DNA from: Saposhnikovia divaricata
Taxonomy: Eukaryota; Streptophyta; Magnoliopsida; Apiales; Apiaceae
DNA length: 64,000 nucleotides
NCBI GenBank assembly: GCA_036435485.1
Contig: CM071601.1
Location: forward strand, 186,532,939-186,596,938
Reading direction: 5' to 3'
Shown here in pieces: positions 33,826 through 46,501 of the stretch; position 1 is the stretch's first letter, and each line of letters begins with the position of its first letter. The translations under genes were made by a program, and so were the position numbers. Under the pieces are notes generated by a model that was not told the DNA's origin, ran no database searches, and was given only the letters and a program-made list of their open reading frames with translations.

Positions 33826-33916
33826 CTTTCTTGTGGTAGATACTAGCACGTATCCAAATCTGTGTTTTAAGTCTTAGTTTCGGGTCGTTGTGGGTTGATG
33901 GGATAAGCACTTTTGA

Positions 33917-33934
33917 TCCCCGGCAGCGGCGCCA
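33917..33934 (-). other. primer-binding site of the Tat element, tRNA-Asp type
   Basis: On the - strand it reads TGGCGCCGCTGCCGGGGA, two bases after the 5' LTR. Confidence 0.92.
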
Positions 33935-33936
33935 AA

Positions 33937-34386
33937 TGATGGTCTACAGATATTCTAGCTTTGATCCGTAGTGATCATCAGAAGATTTAGATGGTGGTGT
34001 GTGTGTGTATTATTTTGTAACCTTTTTTCCGTTGGTCTCTCCTCTCTATATATAGCCCATTTATTGGCCACGTGTTTTCTTTCCGTTCGTCCGTTATGCC
34101 CCCGCCGTTGATCTCATGGTAGTAGGATAGCCAATGAGCTGGAGCTGTCAGGCCAGCTGTTCGTTTGGTAGGAGTAGAATAGATGACGGGGTGAAGCTAA
34201 GGGGTTATGCGTCGGGACAGGTGGATAAAGGTAGGACACATGTCTGAGGACTCGCCCTTGGGATCTACGCCTATATGGTCGACCTTAAACCGTAGCGCCG
34301 TAGGGGCGCTACGGTTGTAGCTGGCCTGGGGTGTCGTTCTTTTGGCTTCGGCCTAAGCCGTAGGGCTGGGGTTATTTTGTCCATCA
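33937..34386 (-). repeat. 5' LTR of the Tat element
   Basis: 450 bp, TG...CA, one base different from 22079-22528 (34173 A). It drives gag-pol on the - strand. The TATA-like site is at about 34042-34056. Confidence 0.96.
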
Positions 34387-34391
34387 ACTAC

Positions 34392-35065
34392 AATAATAAT
34401 TATATTTATTTTAGTATTAATATTGGACATACTTTTATCAATTATTAGCTTACAAGTCACTAAGAAAATAATAATATTCTTTCATTGTGATAATTAATTT
34501 TGAAAATTAGTTTACTCTATTTTTTTCCCAGTTGGATTTTTTACAATGTGTTAAGGAAAGCAATCACGGTTATATTCAAAACTACATACAACCATAAAAA
34601 GCAAAACTTGTTAAATTAATATTCGATATCACGATAAATTAATATTTTTAATGTGAATTTTTGGTCCCAACATAATAGCGAAAGTATAAAATTAATCTTG
34701 TTTAATTAATAATCTCTATAAATTAATAAAATTCAGTGATCCCAGTGATATTAATTTATAGAGGTTGTACTGTAATATATTATTAAGATTTGAGCCCCTG
34801 TCTTTTAATTTGGAGTACTGAATTACTGGTTCACTGCCGATCTTGGCAGCTGCCAGACTTTTTCAATTTCCTCATCCTAGATAGTAATTATTATCCTGTG
34901 GAATATTATTCTCAAAAGACTAGACTTTAATGGTCTTCGGCTCTTTGCTAGGGCCCTTAGGCCTTAGTCTAGGCGATCCAACTACAATTTTCGCGATTTA
35001 GCTAGCAAGTATTGAATTACATGCGCACTAGTACAAAATGGTTGGAGATATCATTAAATTTCAGG
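34392..35065. other. intergenic DNA upstream of the thaumatin-like gene
   Basis: AT-rich. A possible small MITE lies at about 34572-34771: the right edge reads TAATTTATAGAGGTTGTACTGTA, an end common among plant MITEs, and an inverted partner (ATCTCTATAAATTAATA) lies about 50 bp inside. The promoter of the downstream gene must lie in the last few hundred bases. Confidence 0.4.
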
Positions 35066-35077
35066 GCTATATAAACC
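35066..35077 (+). promoter_or_regulatory. TATA box of the thaumatin-like gene
   Basis: GGCTATATAAAC lies about 75 bp before the ATG. Confidence 0.6.
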
Positions 35078-35150
35078 CTACTAAGTACTCTTCTCAAACC
35101 ACACCATTCATCATCGCATTTCTATTATATAGCTTATATAACAGTTCATT

Positions 35151-36032
35151 ATGGCAAGGCAAATTCTCTTCGCCCTTTCAATCGCTGCACTTCTGTTGAT
35201 TGGTAAGATTAATTTGCATTCTTAAAAATTCATGCCTGCGAGTCCATTTGATATTCCATGCACAAACTTTTTTTTAACTAATCAGAAGGTAGCTTCTTGT
35301 TCTTTTGATTTTTATTTTTCAAGTTACACTATTAGCTTAAGTACGTAAATCACACTTTTAAATTGCACCCTTTCGACAGGTGGTGAATCGGCAACATTCA
35401 CAATCACAAACAATTGTCCAACCACAATCTGGCCAGCTGCACTAACTGGTTCTGGATCACAGCCATCCACCACAGGGTTTGCACTCCCTTCACGAGCCAC
35501 AAATACCATCAACATTCCAGCTCCATGGTCGGGAAGAATCTGGGCTAGAACATCCTGCACAGACAGGTGCGTTACCGGGGACTGTGGCAGAGGCGGGGGA
35601 CAATGCAGTGGAGCTGGCGGTGTTCCACCAGCAACCCTAATTGAATTCACCTTGAACGGCGATGGTGGAAAGGATTTCTACGACATTAGCAATGTTGATG
35701 GTTTTAACTTGCGTGTTAGTGTAGCGCCAGAAAACTCAGGATGTCCAACAACAAGCTGCCCTGGCGATATAAATAACGGGTGTCCAGCAGGACAGCAGGT
35801 AAAAGGTCCAGGTGGTGCTACAGTCGGATGCAGGAGTGCATGCGAGGCCTTTCGTAGACCAGAAGATTGTTGTACCGGTGCATTTAATAGTCCGCAAAAA
35901 TGCCAACCATCAGCCTCTTCAAAGTACTTTAAAGGAAAGTGTCCACAGGCTTATAGCTATGCTTATGATGATAGAAGTAGCACCTTCACCTGCCCTACTG
36001 GACGTAACTACAGAATCACATTCTGTCCTTAA
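35151..36032 (+). CDS. thaumatin-like protein (PR-5 family)
   Basis: Two exons (35151-35202 and 35380-36032) with a 177-bp GT-AG phase-1 intron that splits the signal peptide; 234 aa. Residues 1-22 are a signal peptide (MARQILFALSIAALLLIGG), so the protein is secreted. The mature part begins ATFTITNNCPTTIW and has 16 cysteines, the number needed for the eight disulfides of the full-size thaumatin fold. The acidic-cleft residues are present: Arg in RIWARTSC, Glu in LIEFTLN and Asp in DFYDISNVDGFN. The C-terminus ends at FCP with no vacuolar extension, so the protein is probably apoplastic. PR-5 proteins act in defence and stress and often harm fungal membranes or bind glucans; that role is inferred from the family. 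Confidence 0.93.
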
Positions 36033-36842
36033 GAAACTATATATAATCTAGTTGCATACTAAATAAGCTGCTCAAACTTACTCCAAGTACTACAATAAGA
36101 GCAAGCGCAATAAATCATATGTCTGCAATTTTATTGAAGTATTAATGTACAATGTTGTTTCTTTGTTGTAACAATATTTCAACTTTGTATGTTTAGTTGT
36201 TTACAGGAAAAAACAACATATTCTATACTTACTGTTCCCTTTGTTGGTTAGTAATAAACTGAAAATCAAATTAAACCTGAAAACGCGAAAAAGCAGCGTT
36301 GCTAGCTAAAGTAAATCAAATTACCAGGACATTAATATTAATGTTATCATGTTATCTAATTGTTATTTCATAACATTTTACATAGAATTTGGCCTAGTTT
36401 CGGTTTGATGTTATTACACAAACGTTCACCATTTCCCACTCCATTTAGAGCGGATATCAGATAATGATCAGGTGGTTCCGCCCGCTAGTAAGCATGTAAT
36501 TGGTATCAGATTTTATCACCGTATCCAGTTTCGGTCATGGCCTAATACACAAGATGATTCTCCAACCTATTCTAAAGCATCTACTCGCCATATAACAAGA
36601 AATACTCTTGTTTGTGATCAAAAAAGAAAAAGAAATACTCTTGTTTGTTTTTATCTCGTATGTTACATGGTCAGATAATATATAATAGAAATCAATAAAG
36701 AATCATACACAAAATATTCACAACTCAGAATACACATTGAGATGAACAAAGATCTATCTAATTAAGTTTACACTGAGATGAACAAAGATCTATCTAATTA
36801 AGTTTTCATGTTTTTAACACTACAAGAAAATAAATTATACAT
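36033..36842. other. intergenic space between convergent genes
   Basis: It holds the 3' UTRs of the thaumatin-like gene (AATAAA-like GCAATAAATC at about 36107) and of the channel gene on the other strand. A 30-bp direct repeat (ACTGAGATGAACAAAGATCTATCTAATTAAG type) lies at about 36736-36800. No other gene. Confidence 0.6.
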
Positions 36843-39800
36843 CTACTTATCTTCAGCAGTAAAATCAGGTTCTGATGGCTTCTGGAGCATTATTGCAGGC
36901 ATTCTATCTGGGATCCTTGCTTTCTTAGTACTATTGCGCCGCAAAGCACGAAGTGCATTAGCAGCGAATCGTGATGCATAGATGGTAGCACCTAAACTTG
37001 GTGAGCTTCCATCGCCTTGGGCCAATGCATTTTGTAACCGATCTTCCTCTTCACGTAGCGATTCTTCCAGCTTCTTCCTACGGTACCGTCGCCATGCAGC
37101 CTGTATAAAGCAAGCAGCCCAAGTCCTCCACTGTTGTGAGTAAAACCTAAATGTATGACGGAGCTGCTTGCTATGGAGCCGCCGAAACTGAGATGCAACA
37201 AACTTCAAATCATCAGCCATAAGTGCAAATGCTTCAACTTCTGAGAGAGCTTGTACAGTTCTAGTCGAAATTGGGAGGTTAGACGAGGAATGGGGATCCA
37301 GAGCCCATGTGAGTAGCTCCTCTCCACAGAAGTCACCAGCTTTTAAATAATCTGAGTTAAAAAAACCTGTGCGACCTCCATTTGTGGTTACAGTCAATAG
37401 CTTCCCTCGCATTACAAACAACATTTCATCAACTGGGTCTCCCTCACGCACAATATAGCTTTCCTCTGTATATAGCACTGGCTTAAGACGGTCACACAGA
37501 GCATCCAGCAGTTGTTCATCCATTTTCTCAAACATTGGCACCTTGGGAAGGGAAGAATAAAAAAACATTGAATATTAATATGTGGATACAAACACAAGAT
37601 GGCAACTTACAATCCAATTGAGAGGTGTTTGAGTTTAACATCAAGTACCGTAATAACTTACTCATGCAAAGCAAGTATCTAATTAAGAAATATCGGCTAC
37701 AGAAGGTGTGATTACAGCAGAGGATGTCATTCAAATTATCATGTGCAAGAACAAGCATATTTTTACATAAAAAAAATAAAGTTGTGGTAATTGGTATATA
37801 ACCCCAAAATTATTAATAATTCCCAGACTCCAGGTGGCCTCAAGCTTATGACCAGTTCTATGGAAAATGCAAACAGTCTTATTCTTTACGACTAATACAA
37901 AGACTTTAGGAGCAGAAAGCTTTGCAAAACCTAAATACTATTCCCCCAACCCCCGAAAGGTTTAGTGTGGACCAAGCGTATTTGTTGAAACCATTATAAA
38001 AAAAAATGCAACAGAGCTCTTAAATATGAGTAAGATTCAACTTGGTGTGTTCCTTGCCTTATAATTGTCCTCATTTGTAAATTATAATCCTGCAAATAAA
38101 GCAACAATGGTTCCCACAGAAAGTACATTATGTGAAATTTATGAAGCCTTGACAACCATGCATGTTGGGAGAAAGTTCAAGAGTCAAGATAAATTCACCA
38201 TCCTATGGACTGCGGGAATCTCAACACCATTACACATCAGAAGCTCTCAATAAGTTGCTTACACAACAGGTAATCATAGAGTTCTGCCCATATTATACGT
38301 CTTATAGGGTATTGAAAGTAACAGCATACATGAATCGGTTAGAATGTAAGATTTTCATTAGGCCTGCACACTTAAAATTTTATATGCATATCCCCAAAAA
38401 TGCAACATAAAACAAATCCTAGGTACAAATTCAAATTGAAATACTACAGACCGTACCTCGACAAAAGGTATGTGCAAAGTTAGTCACGTTAATGTCTGCT
38501 CTAGCTACTTGATATCAGGCTGATAAATGTTACTCACATTTTAAATTCTACCCTTCCAAGGTAAAGATATAAATCTTAATTTGACTCGTGCACCATATTT
38601 GTTAATTTTTTGCTATTTTTGATGCCCGATCCAATCTATTACTTGGATGACTGTGTAGCTACAATGAGTATCCTCCATCTTGTACAATTTAATAAGAATA
38701 GAGTCTATTGACTCTAATCAAATAGATCCTGTTGCAGTGCTATTACTAATTAATAACTTCAAGCACTATTTTTAAAAATTTCCATTTTTTAAATTAGGTC
38801 TTGAGTATCCATATACAATTTAAACTTTCACTGTTAATTTTGCACGGAATACTTAGGAGTACAAGTACATAGCACAAAAAAGGGAAAGAAAAAAAAAAGA
38901 CATTATTAAGATGACAGTTGATATTCCAGAGTAAAATAAAGCTGATACTATATAGAAGTTGTTTGCTTACTCACCCTAGTAAGCAATGCCAAACATAGAT
39001 GACGTTTAATATCCCTTCTAAGGTCCTTAGGAAGGTTATGGATTAAATTCTCTTCATCAACACCTCTAGTTTCTTGCCATTTATACTGCTCATACCGCCT
39101 TATTCGCTCTCTCAAATTCTCAGGGAGCAAACGGTGGGACATCCACTGCTCTGCATCTCGCCTTTTCACTCTCATCTCCTCCAATCTTATTGTTGTGGAT
39201 TGCAGGTAAGTCTATCATAAAAGAAATATGTTTTTTGTTAAATCAATAATACAAAAAGATAAGATAGCATTCTGAAGTCGTAACACTCAACTTGATCTCA
39301 AAAACATCACAGTAATGTTGGAAGAGTAAGGGAGTATATGAAAGTAATATATACATATAGAGCAGGGAAAGAGATTCAGCAGCAAATCAATCTCAATTTC
39401 ACTTCAACAAAAAATGTGTGTGTGTCTTGTAGTACCTCTTTTAATGTACGCAAAGTATTTACAGTGATCAGCTTCATATGAAGTAAAATATACTTTATCA
39501 TTAGCAAACTCTCAGAACCATCTTCCCAGCCTCGTCTTTTTGTTAATATACCAAAATTATGCATGAGTGCTCTCTGTTAAGTCTTGTATTAAACAGAAAG
39601 GGTCTACAACTCTGTTCTAAAAATATCAGGATAATGTTGCACTAGTTGGTGATTAAATATTATTGAAAGTTGCCTATAAATGATTTTAACAAGCCAACTA
39701 ATCCTGAGTATTGTGGTTGAGGTTGAGTATTAAAATAAGTGAGACTAATCATTACATTAGTAGGGTCTATTCAGATACAGATACCTCTTCAACATGTCGG

Positions 39801-41628
39801 TAGCTACATCTCTATCAATTAAAAAAGTGTCGTGCATAGCATTATTTAATATTATAATAGTGAACAGTCATGTGCAAACTGTAAGAATAAGTTATACATA
39901 GAGCGATACCTGCATATTTCCGATGAGAAAGGAAAATAGAACCAATCCAGAGATGGAAACAGAAACTGCAAAACAAATCTCCCAGACGTAGGTGCTTGTT
40001 TCAAGGTCTTGGCCCAAGGCACTGCAAAATGAGAAGGAAAATATATCACACAATATTTTCAGCTAGTGGTTTGATCAATGAAAATGGCATAATTCGTATA
40101 TTGATCATATATTTTGGTTCTAAGAATATCATCACAAAATGAGTTCTTAAATAAAATTGTGGAAACTTGATTTGTTATTACAAAGTATAATCTTGGTAGG
40201 CAAATTATTCAAACAACAAATTGTAATAAATTACATGAAGAAATTGTATCGATAAGTATGTGAACAAGTTACCACATAATTCACAAAGTAGACGAGGGAA
40301 AAAAAAAAAGACAATGAAGTTGATACCAAGTTGTGAATATAGCCAATTATACTCTTAAAAATTTAAAGAGCATTTTGTAATTATAAGAATTTAAGGAGAA
40401 TTTTTTATCTTCTAAGAACAACATCCTAAAACTTCCCTTTCTCCATTAACGGTTCAATTATTAAACAATACATTGTTTTGGCAATTCAAAAGTCAGCAAA
40501 TCCATAAGATTGCTACACACAATAGGGGTATTCGTTCAAGTAACTTGTAACTTCAAAAAAATATTATATAAACGTACTTAATCTACCAAAAAAATATAAA
40601 TATATAATTTAATTGATAAGACAGACGTTTACATACATAGTTTGTTAAAAAAATTTAAAAAAAAAAATTGTACATTAACTTGCATTACAATAAAACCCCA
40701 ACAAAATAAAACCCCTCTAAATTGATCATCTCTACACTACCATAAATTCTAGAACCAAGTCAGGACAACTATAAAAATTTAATAACCCCTTCAACGTGAT
40801 GATTAAAACAACTTTACAAAATTGTAGCTTTAAATCTCAGTCTCAAGTTTAGCATAAATTGATATTTCATTTAAACGCATGTTTTTACATCATCTAAATT
40901 CTCTTCGATTCATTATTGTGATTTGTATCATGTACTCATGTTTCATATTTGGAAAATGTTTGTATATTTAAAGAATCTTATTGAATTTATAATTAATAAT
41001 TTGGGCTGAAAGTTTAACGTACATAGATGTTTAATTTATCGTTTAGGAATCCAAGAAACTATGTACACAATATGTATTAGTGGCTAAAAACACAATATTT
41101 AAACCTCTTTATATTGATAATTTTCCTCAATCCTTAAGGATATCACTTTAGAGTGATTTTACTAAATGAGTAATAAATATTAATACACTTATTTATTTTA
41201 CTAAGAGTTGTAATAAATATTTGTTATTAATAGATTAAAAATGTTCATATAGTTTACGAGTATAAAAGTGTGTAAAAGCGGGTATTTATAGGCCATTGCT
41301 CCATAAAGAACACTCTTATATAAAGAACACTATGGAATCATTTATTCCAATAGATCCAATGGCCCCGCCAGGGGCACCCAATACAAAAAATTCTTAATTT
41401 TTTATCCTCTTTCCATTCAGAAAAAAAAATCACTGTTCACCGACGACGTCAGTAGTAACGTCATCATGAACAGTGAAATTTTTTGTTTTTGCTGAATGGA
41501 TAGAGAGTAAAAAAATAAGAACTTTTTGTATTGGGTGCCATGACGGAACTCTTAGATTAGATTAAATATGAGTGTTATAATGGTGTTCTTTATTGCTCTT
41601 CATATAAGGTGTTCTTCATGGAGTGCAA

Positions 41629-41674
<46 letters not shown>

Positions 41675-44448
41675 CTAGTGTTTAAAAATATCTACATAAA
41701 TATTCATAGTTAAGACGCAAGATGTTCAAATGTAAATGTTTCTATAAGTACATTTTTTAAGTATAATAATATGAAAAATATGACTTATTCACAACACCCC
41801 TAAACCTGAGGTCTCACCTTGGTATTGAATATAATAATTGCGATACTAAAAATATAGCAGTTATTAAATATCATGCATACTAGTTACATGACTTATAATT
41901 TATCATGTTCTTACCTCAAGTTCCGCAAACCCCACCACAGACAATAGAAAATTTTCTTCGGAAAATCCATTGAATTCACTACACCAGAATCAAGAGCATC
42001 AAGGAATATTCCAAAATCAAAGCGTGTTGTATTTGGTGACTTTATTGGGCATGCTTCACTCAAATCAATCTTATATTTCCCATCATTGTCACAATAAAAC
42101 GTCGAGTGAATGCATTCGGACACGTTATGACAAGCATCTCGCCAACATGTTGTTTCACGTTCTATCGAGAACAAGTACCAAAAAGCTCCAAGGACCTGAG
42201 AGGAGCAAAATTTTAGCTCTTAGAGAATTAGCAAGAATTAGAAAAGATACCAATAGTAATTAGAATACACTGAAACTCATCATATTTTGTTAGTCTCCTA
42301 TAGCAGAGATCAATCATATTTTAACCTAGCTAACAAAAAAGTAGGTAGTTACTACTAAAACGACTGAAAATTTCCATCAGAAGAAAAAAAAAACCTGACA
42401 CATTTTGTAACTACTTACATGACTAGCAAGCATGTAAAGAAAGAGGTTGACTGCAGCTCCAGCCCATGCAGTTTGAGTAAGTATGCCAGAAGTTCTTGTT
42501 ACTTCTTTATAGAGTGGATAGACTCGAAGAAACCTTGGTATGTATTGAAATAGAACAACAAACTTCAACAAGTTCTTTGTATTGAGAGATTTTGAGCCAT
42601 GTAATTCAGGAATTATGATCAAAATAACCACCTGTTAAAAATCACAACAAATCAGAGGACACACTAGTCATTGGCTTTGTACACATTAGGACAACAGAAA
42701 TTTAGAACTACTTGGCAATTAGAAAACAAAAAATGCAAACACATTTAACAAATGCTTGCAGCGACGTGATTATTATAATTTTGCCTGGATTTGAGCAACA
42801 GTGATTTGAATAATGTTCCAGAGATCAGGCAAAGCAATTATATATAGAGTCCACAAACATTTTGGACCAAAATCGAAGCGCATTTGTATGCTACCAAGTT
42901 TACTAGGAGGAAAAAAAAGCATTAGGCTTATTTTTGTCACTATACTTTGATAGATTTTATATTACTGGAAGAACCAACCCTTCCTGGCCCTACCAAATTG
43001 CAATAAATAAATTACGCACAGGCAGTGTATCGAAGTATTGTATAACTTACTTGTGGCAGAGGAAGAACTGCAAGAATATCAATCAAGAAATAGGAGGACA
43101 TATATCGCTTCGCTATTTCCCAACCATCTTCAACCAAAACACCTCTTCCGAATACTCGAGAATAAGGAGCAATGAAACCAGTACGAAACTGGAAGATTAT
43201 ATGGATTATGTAAAAGATATCAGTAAACGAGCGTAGCACACTAGCAGTTTTCTCCAATTTTTTGTCTAGCACTAAACACTTCCTGTCATCATCAATCACC
43301 GGAATGTAAAAGAACAAAGGATCCAATGAGACAGCAAGCATGCATGACAATACAAATATCTTATTCCATTTCTGCAGGAAGGATCCTTGTGGATCAAGAA
43401 TTTTCTTGCTCGACCCCAAGCCTTTTGCTAGAATGCTGCTGAAAGAACGAGATCTCAATGATCTTCGGAAGTTTCTGATCCCCTCAGAACTTTTCTCATA
43501 GGCTCTCTGAAACTTATCTGAAATTGTTGATTTCAAATTTCCCAAGGAAAACCCTTCACTTGTGTAATCTTGACCTTCAGAACTTCTCTCCGATCTCCAA
43601 TCCTGAAATCTAAGTATAGAACAAATAATCAGATATAAAAATTGAACTTCATGCCAAAGGTAAATGTAGCAATACGGTCAAATTCAAAATATATGTGACT
43701 CAACGAACAGTAGGTGATCATTAAGGTTACTATGAGCAAGTATTGTATTTATGAAGTATTACAAGAACGTGGTTAGTGGGTGAATGTGGTTAAAAGTAAG
43801 GCTGAACACATAATGTCTGGTATTTCAGCCTAATTTATAAATTGTAACCAACTTGTTCACGGACGTTGCGATTATACAAATTTTTGTCCGTCTACGACTA
43901 TATAACTAGCTAAATTGCTTTCAATTGCCTATAAAAAGTTGAAAATCACTTCCCTCAACCAAAATATTCACTTTCTTCTGTGAACAACTTTGTTAAAAGA
44001 TTTTCATCACTAAAATTGCCTGTGGCAACTCAGCATTGAGATGTCAATAAACCATTTCACTTTATGAAGCTGAATATTAGATCTGGGTTGAACCAAGACA
44101 GCAGGTATAGCTCTACAAGTTACAAATGAAAAAAAAAATCGGCTTTACAAAATTCTTCATTGTGTTGTATGTTAAACCTAATAGGATTATCAGCCTCCAC
44201 TTCTGCTCGGGTTAATGGGATACAGTCTGACACAAAATGGTCGTAGTGGTTTCAAAAGAAGAAACAAGAGTATGCAGGCTACATAGCAGATGAATTTGTG
44301 GTGATCATGCCATATAAATAAATATACATGTGGCACTAATACAACTAAATATGAGCTGTAAAGGCATGAAAACAAGTCTTATACTAAAATATTAGAATTA
44401 AGAAGTGAAAGAACTTACTGTACAAATTTCTCCTTCTTGTAATTCATT
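36843..44448 (-). CDS. CNGC1: cyclic nucleotide-gated ion channel, group I (CNGC1-like)
   Basis: Seven coding exons on the - strand: 44448-44420, 43609-43051, 42631-42419, 42195-41915, 40021-39910, 39211-38975 and 37541-36843; 709 aa. All junctions are GT-AG and stay in frame. It is a plasma-membrane cation channel subunit with cytosolic N-terminus, S1-S6 (S1 around WNKIFVLSCMLAVSLDPLFF), pore helix and filter WWGLRNLSALGQ (about 355-365) and S6 ending SFLIGNMQTYLQS. The C-linker is followed by a cyclic-nucleotide-binding domain with phosphate-binding cassette GDFCGEELLTWAL (about 546-558) and an IQ calmodulin site IQAAWRRYRRKK (about 623). Length and wording are closest, from memory, to Arabidopsis CNGC1; paralogues CNGC10 and CNGC13 are possible. 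Group I channels carry Ca2+ and K+. The gene looks intact. Confidence 0.94.
41293..41628. mobile_element. MITE in a CNGC intron
   Basis: An inverted-repeat element in the 1.9-kb intron between exons 4 and 5: left end GCTCCATAAAGAACAC, right end GTGTTCTTCATGGAG, inner arms CCCAATACAAAAA and TTTTTGTATTGGG, and a near-palindromic centre (TCACTGTTCA ... TGAACAGTGA). It is followed by a TA microsatellite (about 41633-41670). Target duplication not established. Confidence 0.65.
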
Positions 44449-46442
44449 AGTATGATTTATGTGCGATGCACTGTCTGCAACAAACTCTGGATTTCAATCA
44501 AAGATAAAATGTTAATTGTATCGAGAGCTGCTTCCAAGTAGAAACACAAAGCAATGAACATCCACCCCTGGAGATCCAAAAAAGAAAAACACGTGATCAG
44601 TTAGGTTACATAATTACAAGAGCATACATTGATATAATAATTTAAGGCTGCAGACAAAACAATTCGAGCCTAGTTAACAAATAGTCAACTTTATCTAATC
44701 GGACGAAATTTTTTGTTTGAACTTGAGTTTATAGCAAACATTTCAAACTGCCTGAGCTGAAGTCATTTCTTGAATGTACATTGTCTCAGTTCATTATAAT
44801 ATCATACAAAAACTAGCAGCAACCTTGAGCTCGTTTTCTTAACAAATCAAAAAGAGTTTGGCTTGTTGTGCTCGAGCTCAAGCTTGTTAGGTGTGAGACC
44901 ATCTCCAGTGCATGACACCAAAATTTACACCATTTTGGTGTCAAAATCACACCAGCCACAAATTGAACTCCAATGCATTGACACGATATTTTACACTAAA
45001 AGGAATCTTTTACATGTAAAATGGAATATTCTAGTTTTTTTTTTAACTTTTTAACAACTATAATATCTACTACACTTTAAATTATAATATTATGAATGCA
45101 TAATTTTAAATCTATCTGCATGACCATGTAACTATAATTAGTTTTTGTAAAAGTTTAGAGTCAAAAGATTAAAAAAATAAGAAATTAGAATCAAAATACA
45201 TAAAAGATATTGTAGAATTAATAACAAAATTAGTGTTCAAAGAATAGAAAACAAAATTCAAAGTTAATAAAATTTAAAGTTAAAAATTATAAAAAAATTA
45301 TTTTAGTAGGACATATACGGAACAAATTTGTTTTGTTAACAAATACAAGGGCATTGTAGGTTTTATGAAAGATACCAAATTTGGTGTAAAAATTACACCA
45401 AATTTGGTGTCACGCTATTCATTTGGTATAATTTTTATACCATTATAGTGTTGCATTGGAGTTACTTTTACACCAAGTTACACTATAATAGCATTATAGT
45501 GTTGCATTGGAGTTTCTCTTAGTCTTAGCAAACAACTCGTTTGAGTTCAGCCATAATCGATGTCCTTAAAAAAGTATAAAATCAGGAATAAATTCTTTAT
45601 TGGAACATTTTGAAGTTACCACAAAAGGAATCTTATTCTGATTTTTTTGAAGTCATACTTGTAAATAGAAAACCTAAAATTCATAAGAACTGATGGCATT
45701 TGAGGATACTTCATTAAATCATACAAGTTTTACAAAATTTGATAAAACAAATGCCACTAATTAGGAAGAAGAAACATAACAATATTCCAAATTCTAACCT
45801 TGCACAATTCACAAATTGGAACTCTGGGTCTCTAGCATTCGTACAAGTAACTGACAAAAAAATAGAACGAGAATTCATTTCAAGACAGAGCATGTAATAT
45901 AATATCCATCCAAGCCAAATTATATAAGCAAATGGTAAAAGCGAAATACACAATTCACATCTATAATCCAGTAACAAAAACGCATTGCCACTTCTCGTAT
46001 TCTAATCACTTCAACATTCCAAATACTTAACACAACAAAGACTAGCCAAACCGCCACTCATAATCCGCGATTCTACTCACTCACTCTCGATCCTGGAATG
46101 ATCCTAGACAATTAACTTGCAATAACAAACAACGCAATCGAAAAACTAAACGACAAAATCAAAGTAAGTAATAAATAGAAAACTCTAATTGATAAAAACT
46201 ATGCAAATTGAATCAGAAATGCATAAAACAACACAATCTCTACATACATACACTAACTAAAACACAAATAAACAAACACATCAACTGAATTTTTAATTTA
46301 AAAAAACTGTAAAAATTACCAAATCGAGGAACATGAAACAACAAAGCAATCACGAAACTGAAGTTAATAGATGTTGCTGCAGCGACTGAGGAGAATAATA
46401 GATACAAATAATGTAATTAATTTGAGTTGAATTGTTAGGCAC

Positions 46443-46446
<4 letters not shown>
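44449..46446 (-). other. probable 5' UTR and leader intron region of the CNGC gene
   Basis: The acceptor-like TTTGTTGCAG just before the start exon (about 44478 on the - strand) suggests that the leader is spliced from an upstream exon near 46300-46440, where TTTGGTAATTT could be the donor. If so, a leader intron of about 1.8 kb would contain the MITE at 44896-45519. Transcript evidence is lacking. Confidence 0.4.
44896..45519. mobile_element. inverted-repeat element with ACACCAAATTTGGTGT core motif
   Basis: Ends GAGACCATCTCCAGTGCATG and the complement of GTTGCATTGGAGTTTCTC are inverted. Inside, CACCAAATTTGGTGT palindromes repeat near both ends (about 44923-44945 and 45366-45412) and TCCAATGCA or its complement recurs four times. 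Superfamily not resolved. Confidence 0.55.

Positions 46447-46497
<51 letters not shown>
46447..46497. repeat. (GA)n microsatellite near the CNGC promoter
   Basis: About 50 bp of GA, which is CT on the gene strand. CT-rich tracts are common in plant leaders and core promoters. Confidence 0.9.

Positions 46498-46501
<4 letters not shown>

Larger units (their letters stand above)
22079..34386 (-). mobile_element. complete Tat-lineage Ty3/gypsy retrotransposon
   Basis: A 12,308-bp element with 450-bp LTRs (22079-22528 and 33937-34386) and a perfect 5-bp target duplication ACTAC (22074-22078 and 34387-34391). The tRNA-Asp primer site is at 33917-33934. The single gag-pol frame has a dual RNase H, which marks the Tat clade. 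A long region between pol and the 3' LTR carries antisense genes, as in RIRE2, Grande and Retand-type elements. LTRs differ at one position, 22315 G against 34173 A, so insertion is recent. Confidence 0.96.

Noticed and set aside
35324..35650. Minus-strand 108-aa frame over the thaumatin-like gene
   Set aside because: It is antisense to a clear 16-cysteine thaumatin-like exon and has no family match of its own.
38065..38410. Plus-strand frames of 62-82 aa inside a CNGC intron
   Set aside because: No recognisable domain; the location is explained as intron DNA of the channel gene.
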